64,000 nucleotides of DNA from Blastomussa wellsi (taxonomy: Eukaryota > Cnidaria > Anthozoa > Scleractinia > Plerogyridae). A program made the position numbers and the translations under genes. The stretch is from positions 1,486,102 to 1,550,101 of the forward strand of contig OX393572.1 of assembly GCA_947652115.1 (NCBI GenBank), written 5' to 3'. Under the pieces are notes generated by a model, which made no database searches, was not told where the DNA came from, and saw nothing but the letters and a program-made list of their open reading frames with translations. Below, piece after piece: positions 1-11,316 of this stretch. How positions within the stretch are numbered: the stretch's first letter is position 1; the number at the start of each line of letters is the position of its first letter.

Positions 1-587
1 TTCAAATCGTCCCACGACATTCAATTACCCATTATGACCCGGAGGGAAATAACATCTGACAAGGAAATTACCGAAGCGGTAAACAAATTCATTAGAGATG
101 AGTTATTATTCGCCAGTATACTTTTCATAGGAAAGAACTGTTTCTTGGTTCTCAAGTTGATTGATGATTTAATCGAGAAATATCATTTGTTGTAATTTAT
201 ATCCTGCGCCCGCGCTCGTTAAATAAGTTAATCATGTTGACTGCAATTAAACTCATCAGGCGCGCAAACGAACTTATTGAAAAGCGTAGGTTCTTAGAAA
301 AGGAAGTAACCTTAAAAATAGTTGGTCTGATAACATGGCAAAACGTCAACAGAAAAACAAATAATTCAAAAGTTCCCCAAACGTAGATCGCATGTAAACC
401 GTCGCTTAGATACTGCCCTGACAGTAAAACTATTCTCTTGTGACACGAGAATTGTGCGGGTCCCGCCTTTTATATTTCGAGCGTATAAATTCTGTCTTTC
501 GCCGGAGATCTTATTCATTTGGCACGTTGCACACATCACAGATCGAAAAGCGAGAAGAAATAAATATATTATCGCTCGGAAACAAAC

Positions 588-834
588 CTGGGGGAGAGGA
601 CTGTTCATTTGCTTTCTTCTGATCTGCCTGGACTCCATCTTTCGAAGCTTGCGGCGTCGTATTTTGTAGTCCACATTGCTGTATCGGACTAGCCCCGAAA
701 TTTACATGGAGAACTTGTGAACCGGAGACGCAAACATGGCTGGTTCCAGTGATGCTAACTTTTATACCAAGGACACTGGAAAAATACAGAAATGCGACAA
801 CAAAGAGTGTCATTGAAACGCGCCATGCCGCCAT
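588..834 (-). CDS. Candidate first coding exon of a secreted/membrane protein, unrecognised
   Basis: Reading on the minus strand from the ATG at 834, the frame encodes a signal-peptide-like N-terminus: Met-Ala-Ala-Trp-Arg, then a hydrophobic stretch of about 14 residues (VSMTLFVVAFLYFSSVLG), then a polar ectodomain-like segment with two cysteines. A plausible donor (CAG|GTTTGT) follows at 588/587, leaving phase 1 after 82 codons. The rest of the gene would lie further left, mostly outside the window; I found no convincing second exon in 1-587. The ATG is embedded in an ATGGCGGC context (YY1-like), and the start codon is only 213 bp from the divergent IFT43 start, as in a shared promoter. I do not recognise the protein family. 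The open frame runs on past the donor to 511, so the donor is an inference. Confidence 0.4.
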
Positions 835-1047
835 GTTTACGTTTCATTTACTGGGCCCAGATTCCCTCGCTTTTTGGTCGTCATGAAGCCGTATACATTT
901 TATGACGTGTTACACAAAGTACAGGTTAGCGTGTCAGTGTGTTTGTTTTCTCCAATTCTGAAGGTTTAGGAAAATGTACGCTTAGAAAATTGTATTTTTG
1001 ACAACTTAACGAGGCATTTTCAGATATTTGCGGAAATACTAACATTC
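835..1047. promoter_or_regulatory. Probable bidirectional promoter between the 588-834 exon and IFT43
   Basis: This 213-bp gap separates two divergent start codons. It has no TATA box at a useful distance. On the minus strand the ATG region reads ACATGGCGGCATGGCG, matching the YY1-type initiator often found over start codons of TATA-less housekeeping genes. The promoter role is inferred from geometry. Confidence 0.4.
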
Positions 1048-4000
1048 ATGGATGACTTTTCGCCTAAGAGAGTAAGTACAGACTTGAACACAGCTAGTTG
1101 CGAACGGATATATATTCATGGTACTGTCTTCGCTTGACAACGCGGGGCTAGTTTCAAGTCAAAACCCAAGCTCAGCTTTATAATTTATAAGCTTAACTTA
1201 TATTTAAGACATAAGCTTATTTCATTCATAGAGTATTGCTATTTGATAATTCTTGTAATGATGTGCTTTCGAAATATGAAAAACAAAAGAAATAGTCAAA
1301 GAAAAAAGTTCAGAAATTTATTAAAAATAAGCTAAGGAAGATAATTCAGCTTTATATTTTGAAGGTTAACTAATTCATAGCTTAATTATTGCCTTAGCTA
1401 TCATTCATTCAAAGGTGTAATGCAGTATAAGATCAAAGATTTTTCCACATAACTTTACCTTGAATAGATAACATTGAATAGAGGGGGTAAGTTTTTAAGA
1501 AACTGTGGTGCTGTGTCGGTGGGAAGTATAACAAATGAAATATAATTTGGTGTTATCAACTGGGTTGACAATGCGATTCGCTCCGACGAAGGTTTAACGC
1601 TGTAAACATCAGCTCTCGAATCTCTTTACGGTGGCCAATTCGCATTGTCAACCCAGTTGATAAAACCAAATTATATAATTTATACAACATTGAGATTTAT
1701 AAGATTGAATTAGAATTCTATTCAAATTTGATTGGAGCTTAGGGTACAGTATCTTGAACAAAAACCATCAGACAAATGTTATCTGCATTTATGGGAAATT
1801 AGCGTGAAAGAAATGGCCTGCACAAATCTTCTTCAAAAATAACTACCTTGTATGGATCCCATGTTTTTGTTTGAGTTGTTCTACAAAGATTAATGCAGCT
1901 TAATGATATGAAGATTTGGTCAAGGGGTGTTAATCATATTCTAACACTTTCAATTTGAACTCTATTATAATTTATATTCATTCATATCAGCTTATAAGAA
2001 AAACAACAATTTGTGAACATGTGTGCATTTATTTGAGAAAGTAGGTAAAAAATATGCGTGGAGGACAGTTTAGGTCAATCAGACAAGTTCTAAATAAATA
2101 AAAATAATGTAACTGACAATAATTATAATTTTAATGACATGTTGTGTTTTAAAGCTTTTTTGAATTCTTTGAATAGAGATGTCTAACATTTGCATAAAAT
2201 GAACATCTTTAATTTTTTTAGTAAATCAGAGTACACAAATAAGCAATATTTTAATTTTCTCATGGATGGTAAGATTTGGCCTATAGAGGTTGCTGAGCGA
2301 GAAAGGTTTGGTTATAAGTTTAGTTCTTTAATTTTGTTTGGAGATGGTGTAAACTTAATAATTATTATTAGTAACAGTGAGTGTACGTTCATCTAGAAAG
2401 GTGATGAAAGTATGAAACAAGTCTAGAAAAAGTACATTTCTCTAAGTCATGCATGTCGGTATTGGTACTGCCTCATGTTTGTAGAATTTATTTCAACAGG
2501 GCATTGATGATTTTTATTGTGTTTAGGATATTGCATTATGTTTTTATGGTACAAGTAAAACTGAGCTCAATTTGGTGAGGGATTTGCCTTTTTTAAAATG
2601 ATTTGAGTTAGCAGACGCAGATTAATTTCTCAAATTGCCACCAGTTTATGTTTGCATGGCAATATCTTTGTCTTTTGTATCATTTTTATTCTGTAAGCAG
2701 TTGGCTGATGCTTTGTCAAATACTTATATTTTGTACTCTTTTAGAAGTTTCTTGAAATCAGGATTATAGTAAATGGATATTATTTGCAGAACATTTTTCT
2801 GATTATTTGAACAGATCTCAGTACACCACACCACAGCATATGTAACATGCAGTCAATTTCCACTAGACACCCTTTTCAACTCTCTTTTGTCACTCTTTCA
2901 TTCTACATAGGAGAGTTAGCGGGATTCAGCAACTAAGCGAGTGGACAGATATTCTTTCACATGAACTTCACTCTTCTTCTCCCTCCGATAAAAATTCCTT
3001 TCAACCTAATCCACACGAAAAGGAGATATTATTAAAGACAAACACAGACATGGCAAAGGTATATAAAACATGTGCAATGGAAATCCATAAATCCAGCTTT
3101 CTATGAGCAGTGGAGTTTGGGAAGAGGGAGAGATTGTGCTCCACACAAGGAAAGAGATGGCAATAAGGTGGCTGGAAGATGGGATTCCACTGTATACGGA
3201 ATAAATATAATGTTATTTTTAATTACTAAACATGACCATTACTGACCAGTGAAACAAATACTGCTAAAAGTTGTCATTTTTTTTATCATAATCATGATAA
3301 TTTATTTGCAATGGTGATAAAATCAAGATTATAAAATAATTTCTTTTGGAATTTGACTATATCTGATAATTTTTTTAAATTCTCAGTCTTGAATTTGTAA
3401 ATATTAAATGATGAAATTTCTTTTTGCATGATCATCAATTATTGTTAATTCTATGGTCTTGTTAGCTTTGTTATTGTTTTTAAAAAAAGAAATTAAATTA
3501 TAACAAAATTCCCTTTTATACACATTTGCATTGTACCACATTGACTTCAGACTACAATTTACAACATGATGGTCTTTATTCCATGTTTGTGTCTCTTTAT
3601 CTGCTCTAGACTATGCTGTCTTGTTATACCTAAATCCTGGCTCTCTTGTTGCTCTTTTATCTCACTGTTTTCTGAAGGTGAATTCTTAACATTTATTGTG
3701 TTTGTTTTACTCCTGAGTAGTCATCTGATGTGAATAACACAAACACTGCTACTCGTCATTTGCTGATAGTTGATGTGCCACTTGTTCCTGTTTCTCCTGA
3801 TGTTGCCAGTGCAAATCTGGATTTGGTAACCTGTCTTATTCCTAACCTTAGCTGCTTTTAACTTTCCACCATCTCCTTGATTCCAGATCTTACAATGCTT
3901 ATAAATTGTCTTTCTGTACAAATTTATTAGTAGCAAGTGCTAATTTTTAATTTAATTAACATTTTATGCCCGTCAATAAATTCCTCTCATTGCTGTCAGC

Positions 4001-7000
4001 TACTTCTTTTGATTTTTTCCATCTGGATAATACAAATAAACTATATTTAAGACACTTTTTCTGCTATAAAATTAATAGTTTTGAAACTATTAAATAATGG
4101 AGTAAATTAAAAACAATTGTTTATAAAAACAATAACGCTAAATTATTAAATTTTAAAATTCATTCAACCTTGTTTGAACTTAGAAATTACAGCTAATTTA
4201 AATCATCAATAAAATAATAATAATTAAGTAATAGCTGCAATGCTGACTAGGCTCATCACCCACCAATATTAACTTGGAAGGTGCATTTCTATACCCCCTG
4301 TTGATAATATTTATTTAGTAGGTCTATATTCAGATTGAATGGTGCATAATTTGCCAACTAACTTAAAATAATATGTGTAATAATTTATTTAATATGTGAT
4401 TTCCATCTCCATGGGTTTCAAATGGTCTTTCATGGCACTATTTAATTTCCATTTTCTTTCATATCTTCTGGTATATCTCAGATATGAGAGTAAAGTATTG
4501 CTCTCTAGTGGCACATTTGGCCGGAGTGTAGACAGGGTTTGTACGGGTCCTGGAAAGTCTTGGAATTTTATTATGGCATTTTCCAGGACTGGAAAGTCCT
4601 GGAAATCTGTTAAACTCAAGAAATGAATTTTTCTGAACTAACTTTATAAGAAATGCGAGCCTTACAGTTGGGAGAATTTATATCGGGATCTTGGAAGAAA
4701 AAGGGTTTAATGTGAATTTTGGAGTCCTGGAAAATTCGATATGAGTCCTGGAAAAGGCCTGGAAAAGTCCTGGAAATTTGTCTGTGAAAAGGGGTACGAA
4801 CCCTGTGTAGAGAGGCGCTATGAGAGGGGCACATCACAGTGCCCCAGCGAGAGCGTGAATACAGACTGCCTCATTCAGAGTCCATGCATCTCAAACCACT
4901 AAGTCCCTGTGCCTCTGTGCTGTCAGCAAGAGGTTATGTAAACACATCAGAGCAGGATCCCTTTCCTGTAATCACACAAGTATGTGTGATGCACTGTCAA
5001 TCCTCCAGCTACTTTGAAACAAAGAATTCCGAAATGTTGACGTGTTGCGAATGAGAGCCGTCTTCTTCTTTCAACACTCTCTTAAATGTTTGCAACGTAA
5101 TTGGGTCATGACATTTACCATTATGGTGCAGTTCACTTCACTAGTAAGCCCTGCAGTTCTGTAGAGTTACCTTACTTCAATGCTATACCTTTGATTATGA
5201 GTTTACGGACAGCAGGGAATGGAAAATTCAATTTTGCATAGCCAATCAGTATGTGTTAGCAGGAAATGACATGTGTATTTTGAATTGTATTAAGTGGCTC
5301 ACAGTTACTGTACCGGTATATTTTGTCAAATTTAAAATGCTATATTTAAACAGGAAGTCAGGCAAGGAAGACGAGCAGCTCAGAATGCTCAATCCCAGCT
5401 AGATGCTGAGGAGGATATACTGGATGCGGCTCTTGGAGAAACAGCAGAGATAGACAACAACGATGCTGCTGCTTCTACAGACCTTGAGCAGGTACAAGGC
5501 AGCCAGACATTTGGTGCACTAAAAATACTTCTGGTAGAGGAAGAAAGTGGGAAAAATGTCATTTGCACCACACTGATGTGGTGTTTGCAAATTAGGGGTA
5601 CTTTTCAAATTTTCGTCTGTCTAAGTTTTGAGTTGAGTCTTGTTTTGATTTTCAATTCTTCATTCGAAAGTGGATTATTGAAACCAGTAGTAAAATCAAG
5701 TTTATAATCATGATGAAGTTAGTAATTATTCACCCTTGATGGGAGCACTTGACCTGACTGTAATTTTATTTGTAGCCTCCACCGAGACCATCAAGACGGC
5801 AAGGAGGGTGGGCAGATGACACGCCGAAAGAGAAAAAGAAAGGGTATGGACAAGTTAATAAAATTACATTTTGCTAGCATTGGGCCATCAAGCTTGAGCT
5901 TGTCGGGGTGACGGTCCTTAGCATGAAGTGACTAGGACTATTTCTACTCCCCCCACCCATGGATGGGATGTTTGTTAATCAGAGGACTATTCTTGGGTGG
6001 AGTGGAAGGATCCCAGGGAGGGGTACTTGGGTCACGCTTTGCTGGGTATGTGCCACTGGCCTACAGGACTCCTATCCCTTTATAGACCTCTTTAAAGTCT
6101 ATTCTTTTTGATCCCACTGCAAGCTAATTGTTAAATTATTTATAAATATTACAACAGCACTTAATACAGTCTGCACAAACCTTCTTACTGCAAATCTTCT
6201 CATTTTTAAATCGCTACTCACCAGAATTTTCTTACTGATAGAATCCCGAAAATGTGTGATGCACTGGACAATTTTCTTGCTTTCCAGTGTAAATGCAATG
6301 TTTTACATTGGCAAAAAACTTTATCGGACACTTATTCTTTCAGTTCACAGGAAAACGTTATTTGTTGACCTGAGACCATCAATTAGAACCATTGTGATTG
6401 ACTGCGTCCAATTGTTGCAGTTATGAGGAAAAAAGAAAGAAAGAGATAATCCCCTTGCCACCCTACATATACTGTTCTAATGTTTCATAATTAAATATTA
6501 ATTATTTTGTATTATTCTGTTTGGACAGGAGAAGGGGTGATGTGGAAACCTTTCAAGAAGAAGAGTGAGATTTTTACTTTTCATTTATGATTTGAAAAAC
6601 TCAACGATGATCTTTTTTTATTTGTTTGGTCAAAGGAGATCTGCAAAGGGTAGTTTTTTCCAGGAACGTAATCAATATTTACTTTCAGGACAACAGTGAT
6701 GATAATTTGACTTGTTTCGTTTTCTTTTCTTGTGTAGTGAAAGACTTAAAATGGATAACACAGTAACGCAAGACGAGGACGATGGTGGTAAGATATGAGT
6801 TCTTTCTTAAATAATTGAATCATCCATTAGCCTGCACTATCCATCCCAAGGGGAAATAATAAACCTAAAGGGAATCAGGGTAGTTAAGGTGGCTAAGATT
6901 CACACAGATTGCAGATAACATTCAACTCAAAGCTTTGCTACAAACTTTAAAGGGACAATGTCATGCCAGATATATCATATTTTAACAAGTATGGCCTGTA

Positions 7001-9423
7001 GCTTGCTGTAATCGTGCTTTATTGTCTTGCAGTAGAAGGACAAAAATGCTAAAGGTGGTGAAAGCAAAGAAATCTCAACTAAGAAGAAAAATAACTATAA
7101 AAGATTCAAAATTTCACCAGAATTTCAGCTTTGATTTCTGGACATCCTGTCCAGAAATCAATTTTGATTCATGAATTGCAATCCACTTCCATCCTTGTAT
7201 TATCCAGTACTACTTCCCCAAAACACCTGTTCTACCTTGTTCCGTGGAATCTTTTTATCAAATTTATTCGTGTATTTGGTGGCATTTGGCACAATAATAT
7301 GAAAATCAGAACATGAAAATTTCTATAATCAGCCGTAACAGTATCCCTTTAACACAGTCCCATTCTAACAGTACTCATAAAAAATAATTGCAACTCAGAT
7401 ATTCCTGTTATCCCTGACCTGGAGGATGTTCAAGAGGAGGACATGATGACGCAGATTGCAGCCCCGCCTAGGTATGTCACATTTCTGCCCCAATTCTTTT
7501 GACCAGGGAACAGGTGACCAAAACGTATCATATAAGAATTTGTATGAGACTTGGTATGGATTTATAATTTAGCTGAAAATATCTCCTTTTTCCTTTGCAA
7601 AGCTGCAGTAAATTTTAAAACCTTAGCTGGAGTCCATTTTTGGCCTTTCTTGAGCTTTTGAAAGCTGTACGCACGCTTTTCATTTCAACGGTCTATCTAC
7701 ATACTCGAATGAAAAGCTCAGGAAAGGCCAAAAATGGACTAAATCCAGGTGAGGTTTTAAACTTTATGGCAGCTTTTCAAAGGGAAAAGGAGATATTTTC
7801 AGCTAAATTAAAGTCTCATTCAAACTCTTGTAGCTGTTTATAGTACGTTTTGGCCACCTGTGTATTGGGTAGCAACAAGGATGTATTAAATACGTTGGCC
7901 GCCGGAATTGGTCCATTATAATCCAGGACCTTGCAGTAGTAGGTACGGTATGAAGTTGTTTTGGCATTACGCGCGTTGTTGGGTTCTCTATCGCTCTCAA
8001 GGGATTTTTCCAAGTTCGTGAAATTTTCTTTCCATTCGGCCTGAAGGTCGCACATACTTGACTTAACACCCAAATGGTTATTTAAATGCACATGCTGCAA
8101 AGAGGGAATAATTTATGTCAGCAGCCATACAATTCAACACTATTTCTTGTTTACATTCACAGTGTGCAAGTCAACAGGGTGGCCACGTACAAGGAACTGG
8201 ACAGCTATTTTCAGAAACAGTCAGCTCTTTTTAATGTTAACCTACTGGTGAGTAATAACCCAAGAAACAGAGGAAATTAAAGCTGCGATGGTCCAGAACA
8301 CTAGTCCAGTCCCATGGTCCAAAATTGCGGCTTCCTGGTCGCCAGTGCGACTGAAAAATTGTACTGGCGACCAGAATTTTACTACTCGTCGCCAGTGGAC
8401 GACTAACTATTTCCGAGACCACTTCACCGTGCTACGCGTGATTCGCAAATATCTTATCGTCAGATTTACGTTGACTTTGATTTTCGACCAGGGCATTTAC
8501 ACTGGCATAAAGAATTACCGAAAGGAAGAATTTTGGCGACAAATAAATGAAAGGTCAAACACTTAATTTCGGGCTCTGTCAGTTAGAGCATTCCTCGGTG
8601 AACTGCTTGTGAGTTGAGTGTGTTCACTTGCTGTATCGGGGAGACGCAGGAGAAGGCGATTTTATTACTGCAACATGACCATTTGTTGATTCCCTGGCTT
8701 GAGAACCTGCCAGACTGTAAGTTCGCGCGTATAAATCTCTTGTGATAAAAAAATATCCAGCCAAATATATATCTTCATTCACTAACGTTTGGTCTTTTTT
8801 CGTTGTATAGGATGGGGAAATTGATCTCAAACTTCTTACTAACGTTCTGTCTCCAGAAACTGAAGTGTTCGAGGTACGCATTTTAGTTGTACATTCTACA
8901 CACCTTACCACTAAAATGTTACATTTTCAGTTATTTTTTATCATTATGATTGTGGGTAGTAGGTAATTTTGTATAAAGACTGAAACCCAAGGAATGAGAG
9001 TCAATCAGTAGACGGCAAATGGCGCAGTTAGCCAATCAGAGCTCAAAGCAATCAATGCTGGCAAGGCGGGAAAATTTAAACAGCGGAATGCACGGGAAAA
9101 CGCGCAGCCGGCGTAATGCGGTTTCCGATTGTAGGTTGGTTTCGCGCCTGATTCGCTTCGATTTAGTTTTATCCAAACTGGTTATAAAGCTAAACAAGGT
9201 TAAAAGCAAATAAAACTGTTGCGTAACTCAGTCCGCAAATAACTTGTAACTTGTAACTCGCTTTAACACAAAGCCGAATTATCTCTTGCTCATGCCCTTC
9301 CATCGCTCTTTCTTGTAGGAGGACAAACGTTGGGACTGGGACCGATTATTCACTGAAGTTGCGTCCGAGCTACAGACCGAGTGGGACACGGGCAAAGAAA
9401 CAGATGAACTTGAGGAGCCTTAA
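1048..9423 (+). CDS. IFT43: Intraflagellar transport protein 43 (IFT-A subunit)
   Basis: IFT43 is a small peripheral subunit of the IFT-A complex, which carries cargo back from ciliary tips and brings membrane proteins into cilia. Nine coding exons can be joined in phase: 1048-1071, 5354-5491, 5776-5843, 6529-6564, 6738-6787, 7399-7471, 8163-8247, 8811-8873, 9319-9423 (213 codons plus stop; human is 208 aa). All junctions are GT-AG. Diagnostic segments are RQGGWADD in exon 3, IPVIPDLEDVQEED in exon 6, DGEIDLKLLTNVLSPE in exon 8 and WDWDRLFTEVASELQTEWD in exon 9, all close to vertebrate IFT43. The start MDDFSPKR resembles the short acidic human N-terminus. Intron 1 is 4.3 kb and intron 6 contains a palindromic element and a possible antisense exon. 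Exons 4-5 are the least conserved part. Confidence 0.95.
1478..1685 (+). repeat. Fold-back interspersed repeat, copy 1 (family also at 58354-58528)
   Basis: Lies in IFT43 intron 1. It starts near the GAGGGGGTAAG end and contains internal inverted arms: TTATCAACTGGGTTGACAAT near 1552 and its complement near 1645. The 8-mer AACATTGA occurs just outside both ends (1470-1477 and 1686-1693), consistent with a target-site duplication. The same element, inverted and diverged, occurs near 58.4 kb with its own different flanking duplication. Confidence 0.75.
4533..4805. mobile_element. MITE with CAGGGTT ends and a TGTAGA duplication
   Basis: A 273-bp element in IFT43 intron 1. The left end CAGGGTTTGTAC is the inverted complement of the right end GTACGAACCCTG with one mismatch. 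TGTAGA flanks both sides (4527-4532 and 4806-4811). The interior is rich in diverged copies of TCCTGGAAA, which may be subterminal repeats. It has no coding capacity, so it is a non-autonomous DNA transposon, probably hAT-like by its CAGGG terminus. Confidence 0.75.
5881..5974 (-). repeat. 3' part of a tRNA-derived SINE (minus orientation)
   Basis: The reverse complement of this segment matches the 3' half of the SINE at 17922-18230: CATCCCATCC, then GGGGGAGTAGAAAT, CACTTCATG, and a GATGGGCC-like stretch. It lies in IFT43 intron 3. The tRNA-like head is absent, so the copy is 5'-truncated. Confidence 0.6.
7511..7860. mobile_element. Long palindromic fold-back element in IFT43 intron 6
   Basis: The two arms (roughly 7511-7690 and 7700-7860) are imperfect inverted copies, including CAGGTGACCAAAACGTA on the left and its near-complement at the right end, and AGCTGAAAATATCTCCTTTT inverted near 7784-7805. 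The transcript would form a long hairpin. No clear target-site duplication was found. The right arm overlaps the C-terminal end of an antisense open frame (7816-8090). Confidence 0.65.
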
Positions 9424-11316
9424 CACATAAATGAACGAAAAACTTTTTAAATTATTGAGGACGGAGAAAGGCAGAAAAATTATTTATGAATCCAGAGCCG
9501 GCAAGCGTGGAAAAATAGTCGTTTTAATCACATAGAATATTAAGGCCTAGCCCTCTCTCCTCCGCAGAGGCCTCTTTCATTTTCGGGAAGGGGAATAGGG
9601 AGAGGTGAAAAGAAAGCGCGTGGAGGCTGGGGAGAAGGGAATTCGAAGTGCGCGGGGAATGCTGGGAAGGAAGAAAACGAAAGCTCCGCTCTTCCCATCG
9701 TTCCCGCGCTGCCCGATTTTTCATTTTCCCCTTCTCCCCCTCCCCGGAGTCTCGTCAAAAACTTTGAATACGGGTAAAGAATTGTAAAATACGAAGCCAA
9801 CGTTTTCTGTCGACAAAGCATGCAGTCGTGTTTTTCAGTTTTCCGATCATTTCTCTGTAAGAGCAAGTCAAATGTACCTTACAGTCAAATGTCCAAAAAT
9901 AATATTAAATATATCGCCATCAATAAAGTGTTAAAAACATTGTGAGGTTTGTAAGTGTTGTATTAAGAAGTGATTGATAATGTTTGCGATTTTGGTGGCT
10001 TGGAAAAACTGGAAAACGCTGTTCGTTCGAGTTGTCTGATCTTTTCTGCGTTTTTTCTTCGGCTGAGCTTATGCCCTCGTCAAAAAAGAAGGTAAAGGAA
10101 TCAGGGGCCCGATGACCAATTTTCTCGAAGATGTAAAGACGGTTATTTTAGCCACAAAAACCCCTTTTTGTCCTAAGCCCGCATAACATATCACGTGATC
10201 AAGAGAGCGCCCTGGGACGGGAGATACCGGGTCGTGCTACCCTGGGTACAAGTCATGTTTCATCATCGAGTAAACAGGGAAATTTTTTTGGAACAGAAAA
10301 ATGTCTGATTTTAGCTTCTCGGTAGCAAAACTGGCCTCAGCAACAATTGTTGTCTACGCTATCAAACGCAAAGATTCTGAGAAACGCTGAAATTCATGAA
10401 TGTTTCTGCTGCATTTTCTCGTGTCACAAGCTAAATATCTCTTTCAATTTCTATTCATTGCACGATGTGACAGGCTCTCGGGGGTGGAAAGACTGAGATA
10501 CGGTCTGCGATGCAAACAAAAAACAACCTCGTCCCTTTGGCCATCTCCGCTCTCAAAATTGAGCCTTGGAAAGGTCATCTCCATTCGCCAAATTGAAACG
10601 AAAATAAATCTGAGACAAGTTATCTCGTGGTCAATTGTTGGACCATTACTGTGGATAATACAGTTTGGGGAATAAGTGTCGAAATAAGTGTCAATTTTGG
10701 CAAATTTCTGTTGAAGAACTTGCAACTCATATTATCCAATCAAAACCTAGCGCTCGCTCGCAGATACAACAACAGCAATCACGCGAGCATTCACATCATG
10801 TTGCTTAGCAACCTCAGGAACGAACATCTTGGGCCCAGTCCCGTTTTCGCCATCGACTGGCACTTGTTTCCCCGGCTGAATATGGCTCATCGATTCATGC
10901 CCCAAGCAACTATCCCACAAGCGACTGCGAGATAGGCTCGCCCGAGATTCTTCTCTTTTCTTAAGTGGCAAAGAGGCTGGCACTACTTAACATGGTCCAT
11001 TGGGCACAAAGTCAAAATTCTCTTCCAAGTCCCCAGTTTTAATTTGCTCAATTTGGTAACTACCTAATGTAACAATGTACCTATGCGGTGAAAGCGAAAC
11101 ATGTAAATAATTGTATACTATGAAAAGAATGACAAATAAAATGAAACTGATATTCGAGTTGGACTGTAAACGGAAACATTAAAAATCTACTTCTAGTAAA
11201 ATCCTCCAAGATATTTCCTTTTGATACAAATTTCAGAATTATACTAAAAACAGTTTAAATATCATTCTAGAGAGATAAAATGAGTCTTCGTATACTTAGC
11301 ACTATTTTTCATAACT
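9424..11316. other. Convergent intergenic region, IFT43 to DIS3L2
   Basis: Holds the 3' UTRs of both convergent genes. A canonical AATAAA occurs at 9922-9927 for IFT43. On the minus strand an ATTAAA variant lies at 11038-11043, possibly for DIS3L2. A short antisense-open stretch at 10747-10983 lacks an ATG start and recognisable homology. I see no other gene here. Confidence 0.5.
9922..9927 (+). terminator. Polyadenylation signal, IFT43
   Basis: AATAAA about 500 bp downstream of the IFT43 stop. It is the first canonical hexamer that fits the end of the transcript. Confidence 0.45.

Noticed and set aside
10747..10983. Minus-strand 78-codon open frame
   Set aside because: No ATG start, no clear splice sites and no recognisable family; left as intergenic.
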